Assembly (NCBI RefSeq): GCF_052857255.1
Contig: NC_135498.1
Location: 166,031,255-166,095,254, forward strand
Source of the DNA: Amblyomma americanum
Taxonomy: Eukaryota > Arthropoda > Arachnida > Ixodida > Ixodidae
Reading direction: 5' to 3'
DNA: 64,000 nt
A program made the position numbers and the translations under genes. Positions 11,641 to 22,515 of this stretch are shown in pieces. Position 1 is the first letter of the stretch. The number at the start of each line of letters is the position of its first letter. Below the pieces are notes generated by a model. That model saw only the letters and a program-made list of their open reading frames with translations. It did no database searches and was not told the DNA's origin.

Positions 11641-12180
11641 TTACTAGGTGTATCAACCATCAGGATTTCGTAACACCTTTCCGAGTGGTCTCCTAGCCGT
11701 CTGCCCACCGGCAGTACGACCAGACAAACGCCGTTCAGTGCATGGTGCTGTTAGGGTCAAAGTGATGGAGGTGTCATCCGATCCCGTCCTGGAGCGGCGC
11801 AGCAGCACCGTAACATCAGAGATGCCCATTGATACTCCCTTGGCGCCCCAGCTGACGCCTGTGCCGGTTGTCTGCGCCGGCACGTCTCGGCAACGGAATC
11901 CGGCTGTCTTCAGTGGGACCGACGACTCTGATGTCAAGGGCTGGCTGCATGGCTTCCTACGAGCGGGTCAGCACGCACAACCGCTGAGGTGCCACCAGGA
12001 AACTAAATAGCGCCTTCTTTCACCTCGCTGATGTCGCAGACGTCCGGTTTCGCAACCAGGAAGCGGATATCGCCACGTGGTCGACATCCAGAACTAGCTT
12101 CACAGAGGTATTTTTCCTTCCCGGATTGCGCAAGCTACGCGCCGAACAGCGCTTGCGGGAGCGGGCCATAACAGATTTGT
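11641..12180 (+). pseudogene. Lone Ty3-type gag fragment
   Basis: The plus strand encodes FSGTDDSDVKGWL near 11910-11950, then in the next frame SYERVSTHNR, KLNSAFFHLADVADV, EADIATWSTS and LRKLRAEQRLRERA (to about 12170). The series PFSGTDD..D...WL..YERVS..N.W - F.L...A - W..F - AE..L..RA is the conserved capsid part of Ty3/gypsy Gag. It has a stop, a frameshift after codon WL, and no neighbouring pol, zinc knuckle or LTR that I can see. It is therefore a decayed remnant. It resembles the gag of the element at 62155-63357 in layout but not closely in sequence. Confidence 0.7.
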
Positions 12181-13249
12181 CTTTATTGCTTAGTCTTGGG
12201 TAGCATGGATCAAATGCTCAAATGCCCACATAGTGGGACGCTGTCAAGCTGCTGAGCCCTATGTAAGCACCAACCAACAAATAGTCTATTTATGGCTCAC
12301 GTTTCTTGCAGTCGTATTAAACACCAGTAATGCACGGACGATGCTGGGATAAGTGAGAGCGCCACCAGGTTTAGTAAAAGCACCACGTACACATCTGCGC
12401 AAATGTGTTTTTCGCCCCTTCAATCATAGACATCTTTTTGTTTTATTTCAGCAGCACATGGTTCAATTAGGGCGAGAAAAAATTGATCCCGTCTCTGTTA
12501 GCTCAGCGATTCGTTCGAGTACCGCCCACCGGGAGTGTCAACATCCACGTCCTCAGGCGCCCTTTCCAATATTTGTTTTTATAATTTCTGCTGCACGACG
12601 TATTGATGGTTCTGCCAACTAAGATTGCGCGCCTCAGTCAAGCAAAGATAGATGGTGAAAAAGGGCTGTTTTTATGATAAAGAAGGACGTTCTTGCGGAC
12701 TAGTTGGTTCATATCCCGAAAGCTATATACTAAAGCATATATCTTCTACTCCGGGCTCTATACTGCGCCCGTGGTGTTTTGTATGTTCCTCGTGGCCTAT
12801 GTCATCGTCTTTTGTGCAGTTTTAACCTTTCCAGAATCTGTGATAAAGCGTAGAAGTCCCCTTCTTTTTAAATTGTGCCTTGTTGTCGCTCTGTTCGGAA
12901 ACGACGACGAGAATCTATGTTTCAAACAATTTTTTTTAATGGTGCAAAAGATTTGACGGAAAGAAGAAAGAAATTGTTAGCGCTTAAAAACGCCCGCTGT
13001 GCAAGCGAGGAAGCAGAGGTTACGTGAACGCCTCGTGAATAACTTAAAAACAATGCTGTTGACGATATTTTTACAGTGCGACCTTTAATATATTAGAATA
13101 AAATTTGTTTCTAATCCCTATTTTAGTTCAAGTTTGTTAGGCGACCTGCAGTGTTTTTTAACCCCGCCTGGTGTCGTTTGCATACTCCGCAGATATGTTA
13201 CATGCAGTCTCTCCTTCAACCCTTAAACATTCATTTCACAGATGTCCGC
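12181..13249. other. No recognised gene
   Basis: GAGCCCTATGTAAGCACCAACCAACAA near 12255 looks like an I/R1-type LINE 3' terminus. A plus-strand frame at 12693-12956 is hydrophobic (GLYTAPVVFCMFLVAYVIVF) but has no start context, splice sites or family resemblance. Confidence 0.35.
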
Positions 13250-14505
13250 CAAACGTAAATCAATTCTCCTTCTGTCCAGATTGCATTCGATGACATTTCC
13301 CCATCGAATGCAAAGCTGGAGCCCTTTCCTCTCCTTCACGGTCTGTTGCAGGACCACCTAAGGCCCTTTCCTTCTCATGTTCTTATTCCTACCGATGCCT
13401 CGTAGGATCGCGGAAAGGCAGGTGTGGTAATTTTTTCACCTTCACTGGGTTGGTCTTTTTTTCTACGTCTTCCTGACTTTACAACAATTTATCTGGTCGA
13501 ATTTTTGGAAGTTATCTTGACCTTACATAAATTCGAAACTTGCGCTTCCCAAGTCATGGTTCGATGGTTTTTTTTGTCCATTTGCTCTTCATTATCCTCA
13601 CCCACTCAGTCTCCGGCATTACGCCTATTTAAGTTCCTAATCTCGCATCATCTAAATTTGGTAAGGTTGGCTTGGGTACCAGGTCATACGGGCTTTCACT
13701 AAAATGACGTTGCAGATTCATTAGCAAGGGCCTCTCTCTGCGGCCCAGTAATAGCTCTCCTGCAAAGTTGTGCATATAAAGCTATGGTCAGGTTTCACAG
13801 CTACACAAAATTTCAGGAATTTGCTGCCTCGGCTGTTACAACATCTCCCGAATATCAGCATCTTCTGCATCCTTGAAGTACCACATACTGGCGCTCGCGA
13901 AGACTACAGGTCTCTCATGCGTTTGCGTTGCCGGGTTCCTTAGCTAAACTTCTACCTTCACAGATTTGTACTGGCAGTTTCCCCTCTGTGCCTTTTTTTT
14001 TGCCGTACCTGAGACAATAGATCGCTTCCTGCTGTCCTGCCGCCGCTTCTCGTATATGAGAAGGCGCCTATTACAAATTCCGTTTCGCCATTTGGGTACG
14101 CCTGTGTCCTCAGCGGTTGTTTTTTCCATTGGCGCTTCTTTTCTTGGCCGAAGCGACAGGAGTGTGCGCTCTGCGGTGCAAAATTTTCTTCACGAAACGC
14201 AGCGACTCACATTCTAATTTCTTTTTCCCGCTATCAGTCATTACGAAATTGAAACATTACATGCGTTGTAGACGAATATACACTCAAAGTCATTGTCCCG
14301 TCTCCCATTTCCCAGTTAACAGGACCCCTGTCTTTGCGTCCTCCGATCTGTCAGCCTATATCCGAGTATTACTCCTTTCCCCCTTCTAAACTCTACTGTT
14401 TCCAGCGATTTACCGCATGTTTCTTGGTCGCTCCCTCGTAGCCCCGAAGTGGGTATGTGCCATCTTTATATGAGGCCAACCAACCAACCAAGGCAGGATA
14501 CACCA
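13250..14505 (+). mobile_element. I/R1-like LINE 3' portion with RNase H domain
   Basis: The plus strand shows IPTDASxxRGKAGV (RNase H opening D, about 13385-13430), VRLAWVPGHTGFH (13655-13700) with the following DSLARASL, and LLSCRRFSYMRRRLL after a degenerate cysteine motif (about 14030-14080). These are the RNase H domain and the C-terminal CxxC...H...C region of I/R1-type ORF2. The copy ends in CCAACCAACCAACCA (about 14478-14490). Several stops and frameshifts interrupt the frame and the RT part is missing. Confidence 0.7.
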
Positions 14506-15194
14506 AGCGAATGTACCTCTGCTCATATTAAGGATATGCAGCCAGAAATTTTTCATCACTCACGATATTTTGATCTTAATTTATGAAGTAGTGCCCTTTT
14601 CCGTTTAGCTTTCCCCCCAACCCCGAAGAATAAAAATATTAGAGATTACTGCGGCTACCCGCATAGGAGGACTGAGAACGCATTCACGCCTTCTCGACAC
14701 TCGTCACCTCTCTTTTCCCCTCTGAGCTCATTGGCGTTTGCGTCTAATTATAATTATTTTATGTCAATCGAATTTTTTTTTCACAAATAATCACTCATAA
14801 AACAAATTTCAATCCATTTCAAACTTTATTTTGCAATTATTTGCCTATTTTTTCACTATTTTGCCGTCCACGGCTGTTTTCCCATCCACTCACTATATCG
14901 ACGTCCGTGCTATTTTTACGTTTTTTAGACTATTGGATCTAATTAAATAACTAATGATGGTATTGACATCACATTTTTCGCGCGTCATCCTCACACAGTC
15001 CTCTCTCGATTGCAGCCACTAGTTTGATGCTACCTGCTTTGAGAGCCTCGCAGTCGCTGCGGACACGTTTTGGTGACATGCTTTGGTTACACGACCCTGC
15101 AAACATAGCCTAGTAAGGCTGTCGCATTAATAACCGGCCAACCTTGCAAAGTAGTTTCATGGCTGAAATCATGCGTGCAGCCACCAATGCTAGA
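14506..15194. other. AT-rich spacer, no recognised feature
   Basis: Low-complexity AT-rich sequence around 14740-14960. No ORF above noise and no repeat ends recognised. Confidence 0.4.
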
Positions 15195-17085
15195 GTGAGT
15201 GACTAAACGTTTATTGCAGAGGACGGTGGCTGGCACCAATGTGGGTGGACCCTCAGTCGAGGACTCAGGAGGCTTCTGCCGACCTCCTGGCGTTGAGGAG
15301 GATCGCTGCCTGGTCGTCGAGGCGTGCGCTGGTCAGCTTCAGCTCCCACGGCTCCAGGGCTGCATTAGGCGGCTTTCGATGGTGGGGCTTTTTGGGACTT
15401 GTCCACGTGACATGTGTTAGGGTGTGGCCGCACCATGGACATTTCTCTTCGCAAAGTGTTGGGTGTAGACAATCTAAATAGTGTAGGTTGGGATGTATGA
15501 GTGTTTTAAGACGCCGTACGAGGCAGTAGTATTCACAGGAAATGGAGGGTTGATGGCGAGTGTCTATTAAGGCGTTGAGTTTCAAGCCGAGCGGCCAAAT
15601 GGGAGGATAGAGGTATAGGGCAGGAGGGGATAGTGCCGCTCGGTGAGTATATTATAGAACTAAGGCGTCCGCCCTGATGTTGCGATCAACGCCCTCGTGG
15701 CCAGGAACCCAGGTGATGACTTGGTGTTCATAGAGGGTTTGTCCCAGGATGGAGGATGCGTAGCGCCTGTCGTGGCAGACAGCCGCTTGTATACGCTCGA
15801 CAGGCGGCTTTAGAGTCTGTGAATATGTGAGCGCTGTTGGACTGGGCTAACTCATTTTTATGGCGAGGGCGATGGCGATCGCTTCAGCGCCGGTTGGGTC
15901 TGGGGCTCGGAAAGAGGGTGCCAGAAGTGGAGTATTTGAGCTGTCTACGGCAACAAAGGCGAATATCTGTGAGTGGGCATAAGCGGCGATGTCGACGTAG
16001 ACAGCGGTTGAATCATGCTCGTAGTGTCTTCGCAGACGCCGGGGTCGGGTTTGTCTCCGAGCCTTTAGGAGTTTTTGCTTCATGTGTCTATGGAGATGGC
16101 TTGAGTAAAGGTGGGTGCGGATGGTTGGGGGTAGTATCCCTGTTAGGGCGAGTGTTTTGGTTGCTTGGAGATCCTCGATTTGTTGGAGGATATGGCCCGT
16201 CCCGCGGAGGTCGTGACCAAGCGCGTGCGGCGACAGGAGACGAGCGCATCTAGGATTTCATCGAGGACGTTGTGGATACCCAGAATACCCAATGGAGATG
16301 TTGACGTGCACATGGGAAGTCCGAAAGTGGTTTTGAAAAATGTGCAGATGAGAACTTCAGCCTTGTATTGGTTGGTCTTGGTGAAGTGCAGGTACAGAAG
16401 GCTGTGCTGAATGCGGCTGACAGCAAGGGCCTTGATGAGTCGAAGAGTGTTCTCTTCAGGCATGCCCTTTCTTCGCCCCGCTATTGCGGCGGATCATGCG
16501 AGTGATGTTGAGAACCGAGGTCCGGAGGTTCTGGAGGGTGAAGGTGGGTTTGTCGCCGTGTTGAACTCAGAGGTCGAGGACCCGGATAAGCGGGCGTTCC
16601 TCAGTGAGACGTTCATGGATTCGGACACAGATAGGGCGAGGTGACTTGTAGCGGGGTCCATGTATTCCAAAGACTCCGCTTTTTTTACTGGAGAATAGTG
16701 CATGCCACTTCTATCGTTCATCATCACCTTCCTCTCCAACCGCACGGCCATAATCGCAATGGGCACCACGGGATCTCAACCCCACGACCTTCCTAATAAG
16801 GGCACCCCTCCTCTCTCGTTTTTAATATAGCTATGGCCTTCAACTAACTGTTCAAGAGGACATCAGCTACACTACGTATGCAGACGATATTACTTTATGG
16901 ACTACTCGGGGCTCCCTCACGGCCAAGGAAGAGCCTCTTCAAAACGTCATTCTAACCGTCGACGAAATCGTCGATGTATGCATGGCTGATGTTGTCAAAC
17001 GCCCCCTTGATGTCCAAGATATCAAGGTGTTCGCCTCCAGATGGGATGCCCGTGAGTACATCGTTTTCGAGCAGAAGGAAGACTT
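15195..17085 (-). mobile_element. I/R1-like LINE, internally inverted
   Basis: Minus strand, 5' to 3': RT motif A (HLDILDIKGAFDNISH, 17030-16985), an inverted segment (separate entry), the post-palm region (TLQNLRTSVLNITRMIRR..., LRLIKALAVSRIQHSLLYL, 16560-16380), RNase H (AVYVDIAAYAHSQIF and AEAIAIALAI, 16030-15850) and the C-terminal cysteine region (LCEEKCPWCGHTLTHVTW, about 15460-15395). It ends near an AATAAA-bearing 3' end at about 15200. The order is that of I/R1-clade ORF2. Stops and frameshifts are frequent, so it is inactive. Endonuclease and ORF1 are absent. Confidence 0.75.
16800..16985 (+). mobile_element. Inverted RT segment with YADD motif
   Basis: On the plus strand, opposite to the LINE around it, this segment encodes SLVFNIAMAFNQLF-like residues and TTYADDITLWTTRGSLTAKE, with the RT catalytic YADD at 16877-16888. 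These are motif B-C sequences that should lie between the minus-strand motif A (from 16985 up) and the minus-strand post-palm part (from about 16690 down). The breakpoint near 16960-16985 falls in GACGAAATCGTCGATG, a short self-complementary-looking stretch. Confidence 0.7.
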
Positions 17086-18289
17086 TTTGACAAGATGAAG
17101 TCAGCTTTTCTGTACCGCTAAAAGCCCGTTATTATGGCTGCGCATCCAATCCGAGTTGGAAAAGTCAGGTGCAGCTCTGACGTCTACTTTCCACAATATC
17201 GTTTCACCCGTTTTTCGGGACTTCAACGTGAGAGTGTGTATTGCACTTGCGATGCAATGACTTGGCAGAGCAGTTCTTAATTCCTTTTTCGTGACAGCTA
17301 CACATTGCAGAAGCGTGCAAAAAAGGTGCTCAACAATATTCCGACATGAACCGACATGAATGATTTCGACATGAAGTGGCCTTCGCGCTGCACCTCATTT
17401 CTGCCCTGAAAAGAATTTTTGCCGCTATGGTGAAGGGGTTTAGCTGTCCAGACAAGCTTACTTCAAGAGTTACGCAAAAGGCTCAAACGGTTCCTCGTTT
17501 TTCGTTTTACCCTAAGAGTCACACCTGCCTTGTTCACTCTGTTTTGTGTTGGCTTTGAAGGAAAGTTACAGAAAATATTTGTCAGCAATATTCCTGACAT
17601 TAAAATGTTTTTCTAATTGGATAACTTGAAGCATCACGTGCTCATATACAGGGTAATACAAAGGTTCCCAGGCAGCAGGGTCCGCTTTTGAGTCGTGTAT
17701 TGGGGCATTTACAGCCATCCCAACCTATAAATCTCTGTAGGGGCAGTGCAAGTATCCTTACCACCTCTGAGGCCCATGGCAGCTTCCTAGCGTCTTAAAT
17801 GCCAGAATACTTATTAAACGCGGGTCATATGGCCTTAAAACGTTCAAAGCACACTAATCATTTTCCCTTTTCGCAACAGCATCCGCATCACGCACATAAT
17901 CTGCTTTTTGCAGCCGGAAGTGCCGCAAATACGTGTCTCGTCACTTACGCCTGTCGTCGACGCCAAAGGCAATCCCGTTAGGGTGCTACAAATACCTGCT
18001 GTAAAATAAAAAAAAAAGCACGATGAAGCCAACTTTTTCTCAAAGTTCGGCAGCAGCATACTCTTTGGACCACATCGCGAACCTAAGCTGCTTTTTGGGA
18101 TTGAGTAACTTTTTGCAAATTATGCGCTTCTACAGAATGCATTCTCACTGTTGTCTCGTTGATTGTGCTGTATTATGTAAAAACTTCAAAAAACCCATCG
18201 AAGACCTATAAACTGCAGAAAGAACGGAAAACCCGTGGCCTGAGCTAAGAGTTGGATGAAAACTATAAAAGAAAAGCTGCAAGGGATTT
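17086..18289. other. No recognised feature
   Basis: No protein motif or known repeat found on either strand. Confidence 0.4.
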
Positions 18290-18850
18290 GAGACCGCTAA
18301 ATTAAACTGAAGGCGCGCTGAAAGAAAAGAGCCAACTTAAAGCAGAAAATTCCAAGCTCACACGTAGGCTTGATGAGTTTGAGCAGTATCAGCGAGTAAA
18401 TAACCTTGACATAAAGGGTATTCTTGGCGATGAATCGCTAAGCTCTGTGAAGACTGTTGGGACCAATGCAGCACAGGAAAATACAGAACAGGATATTGAC
18501 GCATGTCATCCTGTGTCCACTTCACGGTATTACGAAACACATTCTGGTTCAGTTTTTGGCCAGAAGTAAAGGAATGCAATACTCGAGAAGGCCAGCAATC
18601 TCAGGGTTTTCAAGTAAAGGGATAGGCTTAGAAACCTCCTGCTTAGTCTATGTAAATGAATCTTTCGCTACGCGTCGTAAATAGCTGCTTGTCGCGGGGA
18701 TTAAAATGAGACAAGAGTTATAATGGGAGTTTGCTGGGCGGCTGGGTTCAAGGCGTTCTGCCGAAAAGATGACAACTTTTGGGTTTTAAAAGTCGCTTGA
18801 CTGAATGATCTGTCGATATGACAGCCGGTCAACAATCGTTCAACTTCCTT
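18290..18850 (+). pseudogene. LINE ORF1 (coiled coil plus transposase_22-like domain)
   Basis: The plus strand reads KAENSKLTRRLDEFEQYQR and VNNLDIKGILGDE (about 18335-18440), a coiled coil ending in the L..LEQY.R.NN..I.G block typical of CR1/L2/Jockey ORF1 proteins. It continues with DIDACHPV (about 18497), a VQFLARSKGM-like block in a second frame, YVNESF (about 18650) and FGF/K tail pieces to 18840. ORF1 proteins bind element RNA in the transposition particle. At least three frameshifts break it. No ORF2 follows; an RTE tail starts at 18940. Confidence 0.6.
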
Positions 18851-18939
18851 CAGGTAGCACAAGATCTTGCGTTTTATGTGAACCGAAATAACGAGTAGAC
18901 TGCCATGGTGAAATTAAATTTTGTTCTCCTAAACAGCAC

Positions 18940-19115
18940 ATACTGGATTCCAAGGTAAGGCTAGCGTAGCGGGGAGCTGCAGAAAGTTAGGTGGGCGGTT
19001 GAGATTGAGAAGTGTGCGAGGGTATTGTTCCGCTGTCACAGGACAGCGTTGATTGAAAAGATATGGGAGAGGCCTTTGTCCTGCAGTGGGCGTTGCCAGG
19101 CTGATGATGATTATG
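18940..19115 (+). mobile_element. RTE LINE 3' end
   Basis: The plus strand reads YWIPR, then KVRWAVEIEKCARV and after a frameshift the ERPLSCSGR-type end, followed by GGCTGATGATGATTATGACA. Only the last ~170 bases of an RTE copy remain. Confidence 0.7.
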
Positions 19116-19569
19116 ACAATGGCTTGACTATAATACGTATATGTCCTCATAGGATCCGTAATGAGCATGATGAATTACTTTATCTCTGTGTGTCTCTAGA
19201 CTCACCTTTGGTGTTCTGTTCTCTACAGCCTGGCTGTCACTCGACGAACCTACACCGCAGAGTGAGCATTACCGGTGCAATGGTTTACATAGATCGAATA
19301 ATAGTGGAGGTAATGGGGCCTTTTACGTACTACAGCCGAAAATCAGAAGGTTAAGTCGGACGTTTCATACAAAATGTTCTGAATTAAAAAAAAGGTTTTT
19401 TTAGCTAGGAGGGCGTTTTTTTTTTTGGCATAGAATTATCAGCAGTGTAGAGCGTCAGAATACAACAAAGATGTGCTAACTAGTAAGCTGGTTAAATAAT
19501 ATTGAGTTGAGAGCTATTTAAGTATTACTGTTAGGCTCCATATTTTAGAGAGGCATGTAGACCACCCTG

Positions 19570-19800
19570 AGTAATACCTATATCAGTTTTTAGAATTTCA
19601 AAGAAGCGCTTAACCTCGCTATTGTGGCCCAACAAATTTTGCATTCATCGCGCCCACATATATGCGCTTTTGTAACGCTACCGGGCAAAGCAGCCCCTCC
19701 AGTGCACGTAACTCGTCGAAATAGCCAAAATTTGTTGTGCAACAGCTGCAAGGGTAATTGCGTTTTCGAAATTCTAAAAACTGATATGGCTTCTACTTAC
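19570..19800. mobile_element. MITE-like palindromic element
   Basis: A left arm from about 19575 (CCTATATCAGTTTTTAGAAT, then TTCAAAGAAGCGC) and a right arm ending about 19790 are inverted copies over roughly 65-70 bases, ending inward in CAACAAATTTTG. The right arm, read on the minus strand, gives GCCATATCAGTTTTTAGAAT. The ~90-base centre is not paired. It has no coding capacity. Terminal bases are AGTAR-like, and I cannot fix the target duplication, so the superfamily is open. One end reappears at 29246-29290. Confidence 0.65.
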
Positions 19801-19877
19801 GGTCGGTTACCCGCCTCTCCATAAATAAGAGGACAAACAGCAATAATCAGAGAGTTAACAACTCAATGCTCGTTAAC

Positions 19878-20114
19878 TCCGCCGCGGTGGCTCAGTGGTT
19901 ATGGCACTCGGCTGCTGATCTGAAAGACGCCGGCTCGATCCCGGCCGAGAAGGTAAAATTTCGATAGGCGCAAAATTCCAGAGGGCCGTGTACTGTGCGA
20001 CGTAAGTGCTCATTAAAGGGCCCCAGGCGATCGCAATTTCCGGAGACCTTTCACTACGGCGTCTCCGTAGCCTGAGTCGCTTTGGGACGTTTAACCTCCA
20101 CAAACTATAAATCA
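19878..20114 (+). mobile_element. Ruka-type SINE
   Basis: Same structure as 8998-9228: tRNA-like head (CCGCCGCGGTGGCTCAGTGG), GGCCGTGTACTGTGCGACG, AATTTCCGGAGACC and CTTTGGGACG. It is flanked by TCAATGCTCGTTAAC (19863-19877) and TCAATACTCGTTCAC (20115-20129), which differ at two of 15 positions, so it is older than the first copy. The box B region is mutated (GGCTCGATCCCGG). Confidence 0.85.
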
Positions 20115-20129
20115 TCAATACTCGTTCAC

Positions 20130-20640
20130 CAAACTACTAATCAGCCCTTAGCTGTATTTTGATGCACTACACCGCTGGCAATGTTATGTAAAAAAGTGCT
20201 CTTCTAACTCAAAAAGCCATTTTTTTTTAATTTCACAAGATCCTAGATAAAACATCCGGTGTGAGGATGTTCAATGGTCACAAGCGTTAAAGAATGTCCC
20301 ACGATATAGTTAGAGGCTACCGCGATTGTAGTAGCTTAAAGGCCGCATGCAGGGCATGAGTTGCGCTTTTTATGAACACATCGAAGGCGTCCTTCGTTAC
20401 CTGAGTGGCTCTGGACTTCCCTTCGCGGTCAGATAACCCTCTGGCAAGGCATATGAAGCAATCTGCAAATTCCTTTGCGAATGGAAACCTTATCACAAAA
20501 GCGACTCCAGTGACGTCAGGCTCAGTCACGTTCCTGGAGATACGCATTATATCGACAGTATACGTGTGTAATTATCTGTAGAAAGAAGCGACTACGTACC
20601 ATCATTTTAGTCCATTCCACGTGCGCTGCCTTTCTTACAG
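20130..20640. other. Unassigned; holds one exon-like open frame
   Basis: On the minus strand a 77-codon frame (20547-20317) reads FVIRFPFAKEFADCFICLARG. It has an AG at 20535-20534 and CAG|GTAACG at 20401, but the acceptor lacks a pyrimidine tract. I do not recognise the protein. 20145-20215 resembles 29785-29850 in parts (CTGTATTT, CGCTGG). Confidence 0.25.
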
Positions 20641-20785
20641 GCCTGGTTCCAAACGTCGAAGTAATTAAGTTACTGTAATTAAACAACACTTACTCTTCGT
20701 TGTAATGTGCAATGTAATGACACGCTTTCGTTCTCTAAAAATTTACCAATGTAATGAATTATTATAGCGCAGTAATTTCGCGCCA
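20640..20785. repeat. hAT-like subterminal repeat tract
   Basis: GTAATTAAGTTACTGTAATTA, TGTAATGTGCAATGTAATGA and CAATGTAATGAATTA are clustered short GTAAT/ATTAC motifs. Similar clusters are at 22435-22515, 49200-49310 and 49910-50060. Such clusters are common at ends of hAT elements. No TIR was defined. Confidence 0.35.
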
Positions 20786-21387
20786 AAAGTAAAAAAAATT
20801 CGGAACTAGTCCAAGATTTATCACTGACCTCAGCGTCGGCGCCAGTCAAACGAACATGAAGAGAATTTGAAGTTGGCCTGTTGCGAAAGTGCACCGAGTT
20901 AAAATTAGAAAGACAATACTAGCACTGAAATGAGAGCTTTTCGGGGCTAGAAAATAAAACAAAAGCGATGAATGCGCCGCCATCACCGACCATTATCATC
21001 CGTCTCAGATGCTGGAGGTGTGCCGTTACATCTTCAATGCAGGCGAGTACCTGTCGAGACTGGACCTCTGGGCCGCACCACATAGCTGGCCTTACTCCAG
21101 GAATCTAGCGTGTATGCATATCTTCAGGTAAGTACTTTATGCCATAAAGCATGCTGTAGCAATAAAAAAAAAATAAAGTACCCACCGGTGGCAGAATGGG
21201 TACAGTCTTTCACCTGACCCTGTGATGTGCTTCTCAGGGGTGGAATCCGGGAAAGCGGGTCACTGACCATGCCTTCTGATATTAAAACAGTGCCAGTGGG
21301 GTCTTTTCCACATAAGGCGATCGTCCGTCGACCGACGTGTTGAAACCTTCCTTCTCTGGTGAAGCGCATAGTGAACCTTTTTTTATG

Positions 21388-21540
21388 TTAGCCAACGGTG
21401 GCCCAGTGGTGAGAGCATCCGCCTCGTTTATGGATGGTGCAGGGTTCGATACCCAGTATTGCCGGGTGCCACCCGGTCTCTAGTGGGTGCTAGCCTTTGA
21501 TGTATAGAGTCCACCCGCTTCTGCTTCGCAAGTAAAATGG
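21388..21540 (+). repeat. tRNA-derived SINE-like unit
   Basis: GCCAACGGTGGCCCAGTGGT (box A region) and GCAGGGTTCGATACCC (box B region) lie at Pol III promoter spacing, followed by a body with GCCGGGTGCCACCCGG and ending near AAGTAAAATGG. The preceding stretch 21170-21385 contains a CCCACCGGTGGCAGAATGGG motif and may be a second, more decayed unit. Confidence 0.45.
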
Positions 21541-22434
21541 GCGCGTCGACACCGATTTCGGGGCACGGAACACAGAGACTACGCTGCACCTGCATTCACT
21601 TCGGAAAGATGGAAACCTGTCTTTTTCCGCAAAGACGCCAGCAGTTTGAATCGATAGGCGGCAATATTTTGAAATTAAGTTTCCTCGCCGGCATTTTTCT
21701 TGCCAGGCAAAGCGTCAACATAGTCATACAGAGGAAGAGAATCAATTTTAATGCTAACAATATTTATTCAGAGTTGTTCTCAGTGTGTGATCGGAATGTA
21801 CAAAAGGGCAGAGTAAGACCATGCGTCCGAGACCGCCGAGTTCCTCTCTTGTCGGACCAGCACGTATGCGACTGGTAGGCAGGAGTACACTTACAAATTT
21901 CCAAGCAGCAAGATGTAAGGGTGCGCCTTTGGCGCGGAAGTCGTTGACGGCCCACATCGAACTTGAAAATGAGCCAGGAGCGCGCGCTGTGTCGCTCCCA
22001 TGGTTACGTCGTTTAAAGACACAGTGGTGCCCGATCAAACTTGTCGTCACGGGGCTCGGGGCAATGGGTGGAAGTAGTCTTGGCGGAAACACTCCTAAGT
22101 GCAGGCTGTTAGGGTCGATTCCTGGGACCGCCGAAGAACAAATAACCTGCTTCTTAGTCTTCAAACGGCGGAGACAGCTTCGCGAAGAAAGAAGTTGGGT
22201 TTACCTCTCGTTTCGCCGTTCAGTGCAGGGATAGTTGCGAGTGTTTGTCCATGCTTCTGTTTTCGTTGTTTTGTTCGTGTTGCCTTATGTCTTTAATGGC
22301 CCGTGCTTCTGGAAAATAAGGTTGGAGGTAAAGCTGGCTGGGGCGGTTTTGTCGGGAAGACCAGAGAATGTGTGCGTCACGTCCATGGAAGAAAATTTTG
22401 TGTTTAATTTAATTTTTTGCTTTGATTCTTTGCA
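21541..22434. other. Unassigned, possible solo LTR
   Basis: A 136-codon minus frame (22164-21754) has no recognisable domain. On the minus strand, GAATAAATATTG near 21765 is a plausible polyadenylation signal in GC-rich sequence, which would suit a solo LTR, but no paired terminus was found. Confidence 0.25.
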
Positions 22435-22515
22435 AGCTAGAAAAATAGAAAGTAACTTAAAACTAACTGCGTTACTTTTCGGAAGCAGTAACTCGTAAAG
22501 TAATTACATCCCCAC
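22435..22515. repeat. hAT-like subterminal repeat tract
   Basis: AGTAACTTAAAACTAACTGC, GTTACTTTTCGG, CAGTAACTCGTAAAGTAATT: clustered short GTAACT/AGTTAC motifs like those at 20640-20785 and 49910-50060. Confidence 0.3.

Noticed and set aside
12693..12956. Membrane protein from a hydrophobic frame
   Set aside because: No start or splice context, low-complexity hydrophobicity, surrounded by repeat debris.
21754..22164. 136-codon minus-strand frame as a gene
   Set aside because: Open in a GC-rich stretch on several frames at once; no recognisable domain.
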